A DNA stretch of 64,000 bases from Odiellus spinosus (GCA_963920705.1 OY987233.1:8546001-8610000), one strand, 5' to 3'. Shown: positions 45,862-57,357, numbered from the stretch's first letter. Numbers and translations are program-made. Notes: generated by a model from the sequence alone, not told the origin.

Positions 45862-46188
45862 TAATTTCTGAAGTATAAATGCAAGTATAAATTCGGGCCA
45901 ATCATATCATTTCAGCCTTCAACAGCGTTATCAAGATAGTTTGTTATTTAACAAAATGCCCTAAGAATAAATTGGAATATCTCTACCGTACTTTGAAGGC
46001 GGGATCCGTTGGGTTCATCTGATTGGTTCGATTTTATACTTACATTCCAACGTAACCAAACATTAGAAATTAATTTAAACACTTAAAACGTGTCCAATAA
46101 TTGTGAAAAAAATTCTCGAATACGTTTTTTGACATCTGATTCCGAAACAAATTCAAAAGCTGATCAGTTTTTAGTACATAGTTTCCCT
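45862..46188. mobile_element. Family E MITE (copy E4) abutting a family B end
   Basis: AAGTATAAATTCGGGCCAAT, CATTTCAGCCTTCAACAGCG on the left; AAACACTTAAAACGTGTCCA and TACATAGTTTCCC on the right. Its right TTAA (46189-46192) is also the left TTAA of the B copy at 46193. Confidence 0.75.
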
Positions 46189-46192
46189 TTAA

Positions 46193-46380
46193 AGGAAGAA
46201 TGCAACCAAACAACAAGTAATTTTTTTTTATCGATTCCTTATCGTTTAAATAGGCCTAATCCAATAGTAAAGTAATTTACAAACAAATATTAAACTAGAA
46301 ATAAATTTAAAACTTACCCCAGAAAATAGGCTTAGCTGGATTCATGGGGATCCTGAATTTCTTCCCATTTAAAATGTTAA
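46193..46380. mobile_element. Family B MITE, left half only (copy B10)
   Basis: AGGAAGAATGCAACCAAACA, TTATCGATTCCTTATCGTTT, AACTTACCCCAGAAAATAGG and GCTGGATTCATGGGGATCCT. It stops at TTTCTTCCCATTT. Confidence 0.75.
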
Positions 46381-46678
46381 TTCACGACCATATTGTGATA
46401 CTAGGTCTTTAAATAATGATTTATGTTTTCTAAGGACGTAGGAGTAAACCTTTAACGTTGTTTTTCGAAGTTTGAAAACCATATAGGATAATCCTAAATC
46501 AAATATTTTTATACTGGAGTTCAGAGACCTATTTAAAATTAAATTAAACCCAAAAGAATTCTTATAGATACGAAAAATAAATCTTTTTACCGATATAGGA
46601 CCTCACCATTTCAATAATGTTTTTTTATATCGATTCCCCTGTCAAGTTTCGGCTTTTAAAGTCTTTGTGCAAGCTTAA

Positions 46679-46835
46679 ATGAAGAGTGCAACCAAATTAT
46701 AAGTGTTTTTTATCGATTCATTAACGTTTAAATAGGACTAATCCACCAGTAAAAAATTACAATTAAATATTAAACTAGAAATAAATTTAAAACTTACCCG
46801 GAAAATAGGCTTAGCTGGATTCATGGGTTAGCATC
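46679..46835. mobile_element. Family B MITE, left half only (copy B11)
   Basis: GAAGAGTGCAACCAAATTAT, TTTATCGATTCATTAACGTT, AACTTACCCGGAAAATAGGC and GCTGGATTCATGGG. It ends near GTTAGCATCATTGATGGG. Confidence 0.75.
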
Positions 46836-46892
46836 ATTGATGGGATTTTAGCATTAAATAAATAAAAAAATAATAATAATAATAAATGTGTT

Positions 46893-47281
46893 TCGAAAAT
46901 GGTGGTAGGACCGAGCTACAGTGGGTTGGTTCTATGGGTCATTTTAAGACGAAAATATTTTATGACGTTTTTACGTACGGGGCGCCGTTTAAGAGTTACG
47001 AAATGAATCGTGTTTGGATGACCCCTTAACGTACATTAATAAACGTATGCTCAATGATAAAATACGTTTAATTATTTAGCTGGTTTTTTAGAAGCACGCG
47101 CTTGATAAAAATTGATTTTATTATTGAGTATACCTTTATTAATGTACGTTAAGGGGTCATTGCGCATGATTCATTTCGTAACTCTTAAACGGCGCCCCGT
47201 ACGACAAAACGTCATAGTAACTTTTCGTCTTAAAATGACCCATAGAACCCACTGTAGCTCGGTGCTACCACCATTTTCGAA
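46893..47281. repeat. Palindromic element S
   Basis: TCGAAAATGGTGGTAGGACC at the left mirrors GGTGCTACCACCATTTTCGA at the right. The match continues inward through GGGTCATTTTAAGACGAAAA, CGGGGCGCCGTTTAAGAGTT and ACCCCTTAACGTACATTAAT. Arms are about 150 bp; the loop lies near 47060-47120. Confidence 0.88.
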
Positions 47282-47685
47282 TTCACCTTGTATAAAAAAT
47301 TATTTGATCGAAATTTTTAAGTGGATCGTGTTCACATTTACTGCCAAAAACGACTAGAAAGTGGCTGTGGTTCCAAAACTACCAAATAGTTCCAAAATAA
47401 TCAGGGCAAACAAACTATAGTCTAGGAACCATTTAAAGAATATGGGCCAAAATTTATTTTGGTGTAACTCTAAAGCCATTTTTTGGTTTCGAGTTTTGAC
47501 GTTTCGCGTGGTCTTTAACAATGTTGGAATAAAATCTTGTTTGGAATGGATTTTGAAATTTCGTCGGCTGAACTTATATTATTTCGACTCGGTTCAGGCG
47601 CGCGTTTTCAGCGAAAAATCAATCGGACATTTATTCAATTTGCATATAGATGGGATTTAGGCATACGTTAGTACTCTCAAATTAA

Positions 47686-47719
<34 letters not shown>

Positions 47720-47867
47720 TAGGCGTTTCCGTGAAATTCGTGAATTACATTTATAGGGGGTGCTGAAAAACTCATTTCTTATTTATTATTTACTTTTATT
47801 TGATTTATTCGAAAATTTATATTTTGAATTATGTTTCCCCTGAATCCTTAAAGGGAAAATTGGAGTT

Positions 47868-48468
47868 ACTGTACGATCTCCTAGTCATAATCCGATTGCA
47901 CCATTAGAAAGTACACATTCCCTAGATTATTTTTACGATAATAAAATTATGCCACACCACTCGAAAAAATGCCTCGCTACTGATTCAAATCGAGCCAAAA
48001 TCCCAAATATGAACCCTATCTTAAAATGACCGTGACCTTTCTCTACGATTTTCTAGTCATAAACAGATTGTGCCATTTAAAATTAGTCATTCTTTAGAAT
48101 ATTTTAAAATAATAAATGTTTGTTTCGATACTCGAAAAAGATATTTCGCCACTCGATACAACTCGAACAAAACTCCAAAAACATCCATATTTTAAATAGG
48201 CCGTAACATTTCTCTACCATCTCCTAATCATAAACCGTTTGCACCATTAGAAAGTAGACATTCCCAAGATTATTTTAAACTAATAAAATTATGTTTCGGC
48301 ACTCGATAGAAATCGAGCAAAAGTCCAAAAACAGTCACTGTCATAAAAGGTCGTAACTTGTCTGTATGATCTCATACTCATAAACCGATTGCCCCATTAT
48401 GGAAAGTAGACAATCCCTAGAAAAAGACGTCCCACCACAGATAGAAATCGAGCAAAAGTCCAGATTAT
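47868..48468. repeat. Four diverged tandem units of ~145-180 bp
   Basis: The phrase TCTCCTAGTCATAAACCGAT or a variant recurs near 47877, 48049, 48224 and 48368, each followed by TTGCACCATTAGAAAGTAGA and CATTCCCTAGATTATTTT. The array begins near a TTAAAGGGAAAATTGG sequence. Family N copy N2 lies just to the right. Confidence 0.78.
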
Positions 48469-48473
48469 GTGAA

Positions 48474-48798
48474 CAGGGTTACCACAGGTCAGGGAAAACA
48501 GGGAAAAGTTAGGGAATTTGAAAATGAACCAAAAAAGTGAAGGGAATTTAAAGATCTTTCAAGAAGCCAGGAAATTACAATCATTATCTGCGGAAAAGAT
48601 TTGCAGCTGACCGTGTCAGATGTATAGATTAGAACAAAGATATGGTTGCAAAAAGTTTGGCGAACGCGATTATATAAAAAATAAAAGGTTACAAATTGGG
48701 TAGTATTAGCTGAAATGGTCAGAGAAAATCGTTGGAAAAGCTCAGGGAAAAACCTAAAAAGTCAGGGAATTTGAATCTAAAAAAATGTGGCAAGCCTG
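48474..48798. mobile_element. Family N element with 5-bp target duplication (copy N2)
   Basis: Ends CAGGGTTACCACAGGTCAGG and ATGTGGCAAGCCTG. Flanked by GTGAA at 48469-48473 and 48799-48803. Interior GAAAAGATTTGCAGCTGACC and AAGTTTGGCGAACGCGATTA match N1. Confidence 0.82.
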
Positions 48799-48803
48799 GT
48801 GAA

Positions 48804-49853
48804 TTATTTTATTATAGGAGAAAATAGGCCACGTGGTCTTCTTGCTGTTACAATTAATTGGGGCTAAAACCTTTTTTAGTGTGAAAGACCCTTAAGAATA
48901 TTTCTTACCACGTCGACATCTATAATGTATATATTTCGTTAGTAATAAAAAAAATCCGGAGATTCGCTATAAACCTTATAGTACGCGGTTGAATTGGCCT
49001 ATTTCGCGCCACCGCTGCTAAACTCTACTACGGTTATAAGTTAGTCTCCGGAAAAAGGAATTTCTGAATATAAAAAATACATATGGCTTCAAAAAGGAAA
49101 AGAATACATTCGCTATCTCTGAGTTATTGCGCGGGACCCAACAGAAAGGGGAAATTTCTTAGCGTCGAGCCCTACATAAAGAACAGTATACCAAGAAATC
49201 ATTTATGGACATCCCTAAAGCCGCTTTCACACGCTCATTCGTATAATTAAGGCTGAAGTGAGAAATTATTTCAGTGGCGTCGCTATAGATATCTTCACAG
49301 ACAGGCTGATAAATTTGAAGCCCCCCCCCCCAGAAGATCTGAAATGTGCTTGTCTGAATTGTGTAAAAAAAAAACAAACTGAAAATATCCATATTTTGGC
49401 ATAATTCAATTAAAAGGAGAACCTTCGACCAATCAATAGACTCCCCTGTATCTTTGGGCACGCGCTGCTGTACACACCCCATTGTGCGCGGGAATATAAC
49501 CAAGAACGACAAGGATTTAACGCGATTCAAAGAGTGAATGCCGCAGCGCGTGTCACGGGGATTTTATCGAGCCAAAGCTACAAGGGTGTCTTTTGATTAG
49601 TTACCGAGATTCACCTTTTAATTGATTTTAGCCAAAATCAAACTGTTTTCCGATTTTTGTACAATTAAGACAAGTTCATTTCCTGAATGTTTTATTACTA
49701 CATAACAATCTCTTAATTCTGAAGAACCCTTTAAGTAATTTCACGAAAGAGACCACGTGACTGTCGTGTCAAAACGTGCGAAAATCAACTGTTGGTTGTA
49801 TCACCCGACCATAGTGTTTTTAATTTGGTTTTTGAAAAGTTGACTATTCATAT
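48804..49853. other. Stretch without a recognised feature
   Basis: A minus-strand open frame of 123 codons (49159-49530) contains a C-run and no known domain; I do not call it a gene. Composition is mixed. No terminal repeats seen. Confidence 0.3.
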
Positions 49854-49857
49854 TTAA

Positions 49858-50253
49858 AGTCAAACTTGAAGCTAAAAATGGAACAGATTTTGAATTTATT
49901 TTCGGAATCACCGGATGCCAAAATCGTACTCGAGAATTTTTAAAACACGTTTTTGGTGTTTAAACTAATATCTAAAGTTCGGTAAAGTTTGAGTGTAAGT
50001 AAATATAAATTCGGGCCTATCATATTAAATCTGCGTTTGACGCCCAATTACCTTGGTCATGGACGGCGTATACTTTTAATGTTATATTACATTACAAGCT
50101 TTATTGAAGGCTGAAATAATACGATTGGCCCGAATTTATACTTACTTTTATTCGAACCTAACCAAAGTTTAGAAATTAAACACCAAAAACGTGTCGAATA
50201 ATGCGTTTTTTTGGCAAAAGCTGTTCCAGTTTTAGCTCCAAGACATCCTATAA
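49858..50253. mobile_element. Family E MITE, both halves present (copy E5)
   Basis: TTAA at 49854-49857, then AGTCAAACTTGAAGCTAAAA and GATTTTGAATTTATTTTCGG. The right half has AGCTTTATTGAAGGCTGAAA, TAATACGATTGGCCCGAATT and AAACACCAAAAACGTGTCGA. The outer right end is worn. Confidence 0.78.
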
Positions 50254-50790
50254 ATATAACATATTATAGTAGACGTGTCCTTTAAAGTTTCTTTGGCACA
50301 TTCCTTTTGGGTGGTGAGTCCGTGTTTCGGAAGAGTATTACAACTTCCAAGACGAACGGATCGCGCGGTTCTGATGACCACGCTCGCCCGGTTCTGTATG
50401 TGATCCAAATCAACTAGTTTGGGGTGCTGGGCGGCAAATGTCTGAGTAAAACTGATTCTCTGAACCAGAAAAAAAGGCGTAGTCGTGTAAGGAAGCAGCA
50501 CCGGCTGGATATATACATGTAGAAAGAGAAAAAGAGAGAGAAAGAAAAAAAAAAGTCAAAGTGACAAGCCCGACATCACGTTGCACTTTATTGATTTCTT
50601 GCTCAGTCTAGTAAGTTATTCATGAATGCATTTTCCTCTCTCCCTGTTCTTCTCATTTCTTTCTTCTCTTTTAAAAGAAGAGACGGAACAGCAACGCGTG
50701 TAACGATAACCAAAAAACCAAAAAAAACAAAAAAACAAAAGGGTTTAGAAACAATTTCGAAGCCCCAATCGAAATTAAATATTATCACTT

Positions 50791-51145
50791 AAAGGAACAA
50801 TGCAACCTAACATCATTTGTTTTTATCGATTCCTTATCGTTTAAATAGACCTAACCCACCAGTAAAATAATTTACAGACAATTTATTAAACTAGAAATAA
50901 ATTTAATACTTACCCGGAAAATAGGCTTAGCGGGATTCATGGAGATCCTGAATCGCCTCCGTGTAAGGTTTAGCGACCAATTAGTGAAGGCCCATCGTTC
51001 ACGCGAGATCTCCACGAGACTTACAATCGCTTTCGATTGGTCGCTAACCTTATACGCGAGGAAATCCGGATCTCCATGAATCCCGCTAACCCTATTTTCT
51101 GGGTAAGTTTTATTTATTTATTTCTAGTTTAATATTTGTTTGTTA
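50791..51145. mobile_element. Family B MITE nearly identical to B1, right end lost (copy B12)
   Basis: TTAA then AGGAACAATGCAACCTAACA. From ACTTACCCGGAAAATAGGCT to CTAGTTTAATATTTGTTTG it differs from 12399-12821 at only a few positions by eye, pointing to a recent common source. It is cut at TTATAGGAAATTGATACG by family H-prime sequence. Confidence 0.85.
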
Positions 51146-51149
51146 TAGG

Positions 51150-51543
51150 AAATTGATACGTTATACTAGTTATTCATTCGCCGATAAGAAACATTTGAAA
51201 CTCGAGTTTCTTCCCCGATTTTAACCCGAATTGAGATTTCTAAGCTAGTTAATGTAGTAATTTAGTCGTTGTTCCTTTCAGTTTAGATTAAAATATAATT
51301 ATTATATTTCATTCTACACGAATTTCGAGAAACGTCGCATTTTTATCTTCGCGTTATCTGTTCGTATAAACTCGTAATTTTGTTTATTAATCGAACTTAA
51401 AATTTTATCTCCGGATAATTCGTATTCATTTGATACTCATTATAGAATTTATTTATATAATTTATCCGAGATTAAAATATCTGAAAAAAGCCCAGTTATC
51501 AATGGATATCCAAAGTTATTCATTATCCGATTCCGAGCTCTAT
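51150..51543. repeat. Family H-prime repeat
   Basis: AAATTGATACGTTATACTAG, CGCCGATAAGAAACATTTGA, CTCGAGTTTCTTC, CACGAATTTCGAGAAACGTC and CCGATTCCGAGCTC. It is the inverse of 59157-59581 over most of its length. Confidence 0.7.
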
Positions 51544-51954
51544 CAATAGCTTCAAGACTCTTATTTGTGGCCAAAATATAAACCTCGGGAACTTAAGTTT
51601 ATGTCGCCGGTTTTAAAAAAAGGGTAGTCCTATTCCGGCCCACCAAACCCGAAGCTTATGGACTGCACCTTCAATTTTGGAAGTATAGATTCCACGCAAC
51701 CCTTGCATTTTATATCTAGAAGGTTAGGGGATATAAAAAATAAAATCTTTCCAAATTTCGAATTCAAGCAAAATGAAAATAAAATAAAATCTTATGCCGC
51801 GCGTGGTTTGAAATATGGACTTCATTCAAGTGTATGCTCATTATATATAACTTCCCCCAAAGTTTAGAAAATTGGGCTCATATTCGTCTGCTTACGACAC
51901 CATTAATTCATAGAAGTTTCAATTAAATTCACGTTTTGGATTGAAGTGAGGCTG

Positions 51955-52460
51955 TCAGCATATCTATGGATTATATTTTTAGTTTTATTATACTATTAAA
52001 ACGCCATAATTAAAATTGTATACCTCTGGATTGACGCGTTAGAAAGAAAAATTAAAATTAATAAATCAAAAAAATATCTAGGGCGTTTTGTTTCCCGATA
52101 AATGAACGAAATTAACGAAATTTTCATATGAAAGGTTGTTGACTGTTCTGGATTAAGTACTTTTAAGAAAAAGACCGCGCGAAAGTGACCTTATCACATG
52201 TGCCAGAACGCGAGAGAATCAACTGTAGGCTCTATACAATAGCGAAATCACGCGACCATAGTGATGACGTAGTATTGCGGGGAATTTATTATAAAAATTT
52301 CGAAAATGGCTATTATAAAATATGTATTTTTACTGTCGCGGTAATTTTGTTCTATGACGTATGTATATATATTTTGAATCGTTTTTTAACGATCTTTCTG
52401 AAAATGATACTCAATTTCCATTTGGAGCTCATGAAAAATTCGTGACAGTCCCTCTCTAAA
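51955..52460. repeat. Family K dispersed repeat, long forward copy
   Basis: TGGATTATATTTTTAGTTTT, GACGCGTTAGAAAGAAA, GAAAGTGACCTTATCACATG, CGACCATAGTGATGACGTAG and TTTGGAGCTCATGAAAAATT. Same layout as 25384-25894. Confidence 0.78.
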
Positions 52461-53084
52461 GTAATATAATTACAATATTTTAAAAAAAAATTCAACTTTG
52501 GATTGACGCATTTAGAAAAGCTCCAAAATGAAAACGCTTGATAACGTAGAATGTGAGGAAAACGTGATTATTAACGATAAATTTATAATGTATTAAAAGT
52601 AAGCCACTAGCTAAAACTGGAACTAAATAATTTGAGATTAAATATGTACCGTCTGAACGCGACCGATTAACATGACAATTTTGTACTTCACTTACATTCA
52701 AACTTAATTAATTTAAACATCAAAAACTTGTATACAACACTTGTTTTGAAACTATCAAATTTATGAGATTAGCCCTTTCAGAAAATTTAAAAGACGTTGA
52801 CTCTAATTAAAAACCCTTTTTACTTTTTTACGAGCCTCTGTGCATCTTTGAGCTTAGTATATAAAAATAAACGGTGTGAGAAATATTCTTGGTAGCCAGT
52901 ATAAATTCTATACACGTGTATTAGCGTCACAAGCTTTTATTCGCTCAATTTGGCGGGAATGTACTAAGGACAACCTGTTTATTTACAGGCGGATAAAGTT
53001 GGTAAGGGCAAACTTATCTTCGTGGTATATTTTTGAAGGGAGAATGAATACTAAGAAAAAAATTGAAAAATAGATAATTAGTCT

Positions 53085-53155
53085 AAAATTTCCTCGGAAA
53101 ATAGGCTTAGCTCGATTCACGGAGATCCTGAATTTCTTCGCATTGATTGACCAAT
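53085..53155. mobile_element. Family B MITE, internal fragment (copy B13)
   Basis: TTTCCTCGGAAAATAGGCTT, GCTCGATTCACGGAGATCCT and CTTCGCATTGATTGACCAAT. It is cut by the H element that starts immediately after. Confidence 0.65.
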
Positions 53156-53156
53156 T

Positions 53157-53664
53157 AGAGCTCGGAATTCGTATAATTTTTATTATTAATTCTGGTATAT
53201 ATTATGTTTGATAAAAAATAGACTATTTTTATTCGAAGATAAAGTAAAAAACATAATGAATATCCGTTTTTATCCAAAATCTTAGAATATTATCCGCGTT
53301 ATACGTTCGGATAAAAAAAAATTCAAAATTATTTTCGTGAAAAATAACGAATGAAAAGATGATTTAAATCTTGGTTTCGTCGTTTTATTTCTATTCTTCG
53401 AATTAAAAGTCAATTTGAAACATTTTCTTATATTTTAGACTAATTCTGGAAACGCGAATTTTCTTATCCATCGTTATACGTTTGGAAACGAGTAATTTGT
53501 TCGTAGATAAAGCGCCAAGCTCTTATCTTGGGGTAAACCTTATACATTTAACAATTATATGTATATAGAAATTTCATTGTTTTAGTTACAAACAATTTAT
53601 CCGAAAATATAATATCTGAAAATATACGAATAACAGAAGATAATGGATATCCAATTCCGAGCTA
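53157..53664. mobile_element. Family H element, full-length-looking copy, inverted relative to 29988
   Basis: Starts AGAGCTCGGAATTCGTATAA and ends GGATATCCAATTCCGAGCT. Interior matches 29988-30507 in reverse, e.g. ATCCGCGTTATACGTTCGGA and AATTTGTTCGTAGATAAAGC. It interrupts a B fragment. Confidence 0.75.
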
Positions 53665-54117
53665 AATAAGGGATTGATTGAAAATCATTTTGTTTCAATG
53701 GGATTTATTCTCTCTTTTATGTTTAGCACGATAAACAGTCAGTATTTTTTTGGCAGAATCAGTTGAAGTTTTGATTATCTGCCAAACTAACCTCCCCATT
53801 ATCTCCAAGGTAACTTATTGTACAGACGAACTGATCATCTAACTTAAACCTCGCTGTAAACTTTAGATTCGAAACAGAAAATCGGCTCTATTTCCAGATT
53901 AAATGGATATACGAGAATAGCTTTTTTCTTTATTCGGAACATTTGGCGCAATCTTTACGGCTTTCTATTTTCGAAAGGTTTTTCAAATCGGGCGATAGAA
54001 ACATTTTAAAAGAACACAGACGTATACAATCACTTTTAAAAATAGTATGCAGTTATGCCTAAGAACAGTGAAGAGATTTAAAATCTTAAAATCTGTCTCT
54101 AAAATATCGAAATTATT

Positions 54118-54336
54118 ACTCGTTTTCAAACGTATAACGATGGATAAGAAAATTCGCGTTTCCAGAATCAGTCTAGATTAGGCCATTTTTGGATAAAAAC
54201 GGATATGGATTATGTTTTTTACTTTATTTTCGAATAAGTTAACTCGAATGAAAAATAGTCTATTTTTAATCAAACAGATAATATCAGAATTTAGATTTTA
54301 TCCAATTAATAAAAATACGAATTCCGAGCTCTAGGT
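54118..54336. repeat. Family H fragment
   Basis: ACTCGTTTTCAAACGTATAA, TTCGCGTTTCCAGAATCAGT, AAAAACGGATATGGATTATG and ACGAATTCCGAGCTC. The middle part of the family is missing. Confidence 0.65.
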
Positions 54337-54984
54337 AATTTACGCGATGGATTACCAGGGTAATTATAATTTAAGGTTTAAAACCTTTTTTTGATTAATT
54401 GACTCTAAAATCAAAGTGTAAAATATTGGAATGGCCCCAAAAAAATACCGTTGGAGAAAATTGCAATTCTGATACAAAAATATTATTCGGTCGAATGGAC
54501 TTTCAATCCAATGTGAAATTATTTGAAAAGCTCACATTGTGTTGAACCATTCGGTCGAATGTGATTTTGAGCAAAATAGATCTGAATTTGTTTCTAAGTT
54601 CGGTTAAAAAAACTTAACGTCACTTCTTTACGAGTATTTAAGTTTCTAAAGATCTAATCTTTTGATAAAACAAATAAACCGAGAAAAATTTCAAAAAACT
54701 TCCCAAAAATGTCTATTTGCCTTCTTGCCGCGGTTATTAACATTTCTGAGGACGAGAAAAATATTTCCTTATCTTGAATTAGTTCGTTGTGGAAATGAGG
54801 GAAAAATAGACCACTTGCAGTGCATATATATAGCTTCATCTAAGGTACCTTTACATAGTTCAGTTGTCCAAATTCGGAAGACAAAATTAACCTAAAAATA
54901 TGATATAAATATTGACATAATCAAACATTTTCTCTTTCGGGTATCGCTTTCGGGTAATTAACCATACCGAAAAACGGGTAACGA

Positions 54985-55175
54985 ATACCAATTGTATAGA
55001 GTCTGCGGTTGATTCTCGTCACGTTCTTGCACCAGTGATAAGGTCGCTTTCACGTGCTCCTTTTTGTTAAAGGATCCAGATCAAGTCAACTACCTTTCGT
55101 ACGAAAATTATCCTTATTACGTTCCCGAAATAAACTACGTCATATACCGGGAAAAATTTAATCCATAGGAATTCG
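54985..55175. repeat. Family K dispersed repeat, reverse fragment
   Basis: AATTGTATAGAGTCTGCGGT, GATTCTCGTCACGTTCTTGC, CAGTGATAAGGTCGCTTTCA and GAAATAAACTACGTCATATA. Only the central part of the family is present. Confidence 0.68.
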
Positions 55176-55383
55176 TAAAAAAAAAATTTAAGTTGGATAA
55201 ACTATGGTTTTGATTTTGGGTTTTCTAGGAAGTCCGTCTTCCAGAAAATTGTGTTAAATCTTTTTTTTTTCTTTTCGTTTTCGCTCTTTCTCTCCAATAA
55301 CACCGACAGACAGTTTACGTTTGCCATGGATAACGGGGGTGATCATTTTTATAACCCGAATAATAGGTTGAAAAAATTAAAAT

Positions 55384-55450
55384 TTCGGTTATCGCGGCGG
55401 ATACCCGAGCTATCGGGGCGGATACCCGAGCTATCGCGGCGGATACCCGA
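55384..55450. repeat. Three tandem copies of a 20-bp GC-rich unit
   Basis: GCGGATACCCGAGCTATCGG occurs three times in direct repeat. Short open frames on both strands here reflect the repeat. Confidence 0.8.
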
Positions 55451-55494
55451 GCCAACTCGTGAGTCGCAAACGGGTAGTCGTCGTGATGTAATTT

Positions 55495-55800
55495 TTTTAA
55501 CGATTATACGTCGTTTCAAACCGATTATACGTCGATTTAAACCGATCATGTGTCGATTTTAAACCGATTATGCGTCGATTTTAAACCGATTATGCGTCGA
55601 TTTTAAACCGATTATGCGTCGATTTTAAACCGATTATGCGTCGATTTTAAACCGATTATACGTCGATTTTAAACCGATTATGCGCAGATTTTAAACCGAT
55701 TATGCGTCGATTTTAAACCGATTATGCGTCGATTTTAAACCGATTATGCGTCGATTTTAAACCGATTATGCGTCGATTTGAAACCGATTATACGTCTAGA
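55495..55800. repeat. Minisatellite, 22-bp unit
   Basis: About 13 copies of CGATTATGCGTCGATTTTAA plus AC. It resembles, in the words CGATT and TTTAAAC, the CGATTTAAAC-rich ends of the neighbouring O2 element. Confidence 0.92.
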
Positions 55801-55864
55801 TTATATCCTCTTCAGAAGATGCGTAATTAGCCGGTTTTCTCGGATTTAACCAAGGTTTATTTAA

Positions 55865-56150
55865 GCTACGGTCACACTAGCATTTCTTAATCGATTTGAA
55901 ACGGTAAAGTCAAACCGATATTCAAATCACCAGGAATCGATTTAAGCGTCACGCGTTGACGCATTACCTTTATAAATCGATTTATCGTAGCTTCATCAAT
56001 CGGTTGTTGAAACCCAATCGGTACGAAACTGGTTCCCGAAGCAGTTTCGAGAAATCGAATCAAATTGATGCGAGAAAAGACGATTTCTTGCGAAATGTTT
56101 TTAAACGGTTTAAATCGATTTCAAGGCGTAGTGTGAACGCTGCTATTGTC
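55865..56150. mobile_element. Element O2
   Basis: CTACGGTCACACTAGCATTT start shared with O1 at 21211; ends ACGGTTTAAATCGATTTCAA then GTAGTGTGAACGCTGC. Many CGATTT/AAATCG words within suggest a foldback. It is much shorter than O1. Confidence 0.62.
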
Positions 56151-56199
56151 TAGGTAGGAATTATCGAATCAGTCCAAAAAACTCTAGACTTTTTGCTTT

Positions 56200-56860
56200 G
56201 TGAAGCCACCTTTAGGTTAGCTTTACACCAAAGGCAAAAGTTGAATAGCTTCAGGCATATTCCTTATATACCTCCCTGTATAGAAAAGGGTTGAAAATTG
56301 GCATTTCGTCTGCTCCGGAGCTCTCGCAGCTTTCTCGGTGTTTGTTCTCATCGCCGTAATTATTTTCCTAATTTTCTGGAAGGATGCTTTGAAAGAGAGC
56401 TCTCGCCAAATCTACACCCTTTACGCCCAGTTATTTTCATTCTTGAAATGATTTAAATTGCCAAGCGATAAACCTCTATCAAAAGCGTTTTTTTCCGGCC
56501 CATTCTAAGCTCGACATTTTAGGTTCGCTAGCTGGCTCGGGTCTCTAATAATTTTCCCTTTTCGTACTCTATTAGGAAGGGCGAAAGGAAAAATGCGGTT
56601 TATTAAGCGGAAAACTCTGGGAACTCCCTACTAGGGTCCAGTACAAAGGCTTAGCTAGGCGCTCGAAGAACGAGAGAAACGCCAAAACGGGCTGGAATTT
56701 TATTCGAACCATTTATCTTGGTATTTTTGACAGCTCTTATATACCTTGGTGCGCGGCCTTTAGCGAGATTCCGACGGGAACCCAACGCTTTTCGCGCCAA
56801 AACTATTCTCATATACCTTCAATATGTTAAAAGCACCAAGGGCTCAAACGTGGCAACTGC
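56200..56860. other. Non-repetitive stretch of balanced base composition
   Basis: No repeat family found elsewhere in the window matches here. Composition is nearer to balanced than the flanks, with words such as GCTCCGGAGCTCTCGCAGCT and GAACTCCCTACTAGGG. No long open frame. It is a candidate for conserved regulatory DNA, on composition alone. Confidence 0.25.
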
Positions 56861-56969
56861 AAAATTATCGCTTTTTCCAACTTTTTATTAAAATTTAAAT
56901 TTTAGCGTTGTTTTAATCTAGGTTTTTTTTAAACAAAGAACACCTAATGACAAAAAACCTATTCTATCA

Positions 56970-57357
56970 ATTATTAAACACGTTTTTGGGTGTTTAAATT
57001 AATTTCTAAAGTTTGGTAAAGTTTGAATATTTAGTTAATATAAAAATTCGGCCAATCATATTTCCGCCTTCAACAGCGCTTGTAATGTTCTAACAGTAAA
57101 AAAATGGTCAAGGTCTTGGGCATTAAACGACGGCCTATTCTTTTAATGTTAGAACATTACAAGCGCTGTTGAAGGTTGAAATATGATTGGCCGAATTGTA
57201 TATTTACTTTTATTCAAACTCTTCACAACTTTAGATATGAATTTAAACACCAAAAACGTGTCTAAAAATTGTTTGAAAATTCTGGAATACGTTTTTTGTC
57301 ACGATGATACCGAAAATAAATTCAAAAGCTGTTCCATTTTTAGCTCCAAGTTTCCCT
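56970..57357. mobile_element. Family E MITE, most complete copy (E6)
   Basis: Left half AACACGTTTTTGGGTGTTTA, CAATCATATTTCCGCCTTCA; right half AACATTACAAGCGCTGTTGA, AAACACCAAAAACGTGTCTA and CTCCAAGTTTCCC before TTAA at 57358-57361. The two halves are inverse over most of the length, so the element is a large hairpin. Confidence 0.82.

Noticed and set aside
49159-49530. 123-codon minus-strand frame
   Set aside because: It includes a homopolymer-coded glycine run and no recognisable motif or splice partner.
50232-50501. 89-codon minus-strand frame with LDHIQNRASVVIRTARS, reminiscent of LINE reverse transcriptase tails
   Set aside because: Only one short phrase resembles the QNRA motif, and no other reverse transcriptase block is found nearby on either strand. 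Too weak to call.
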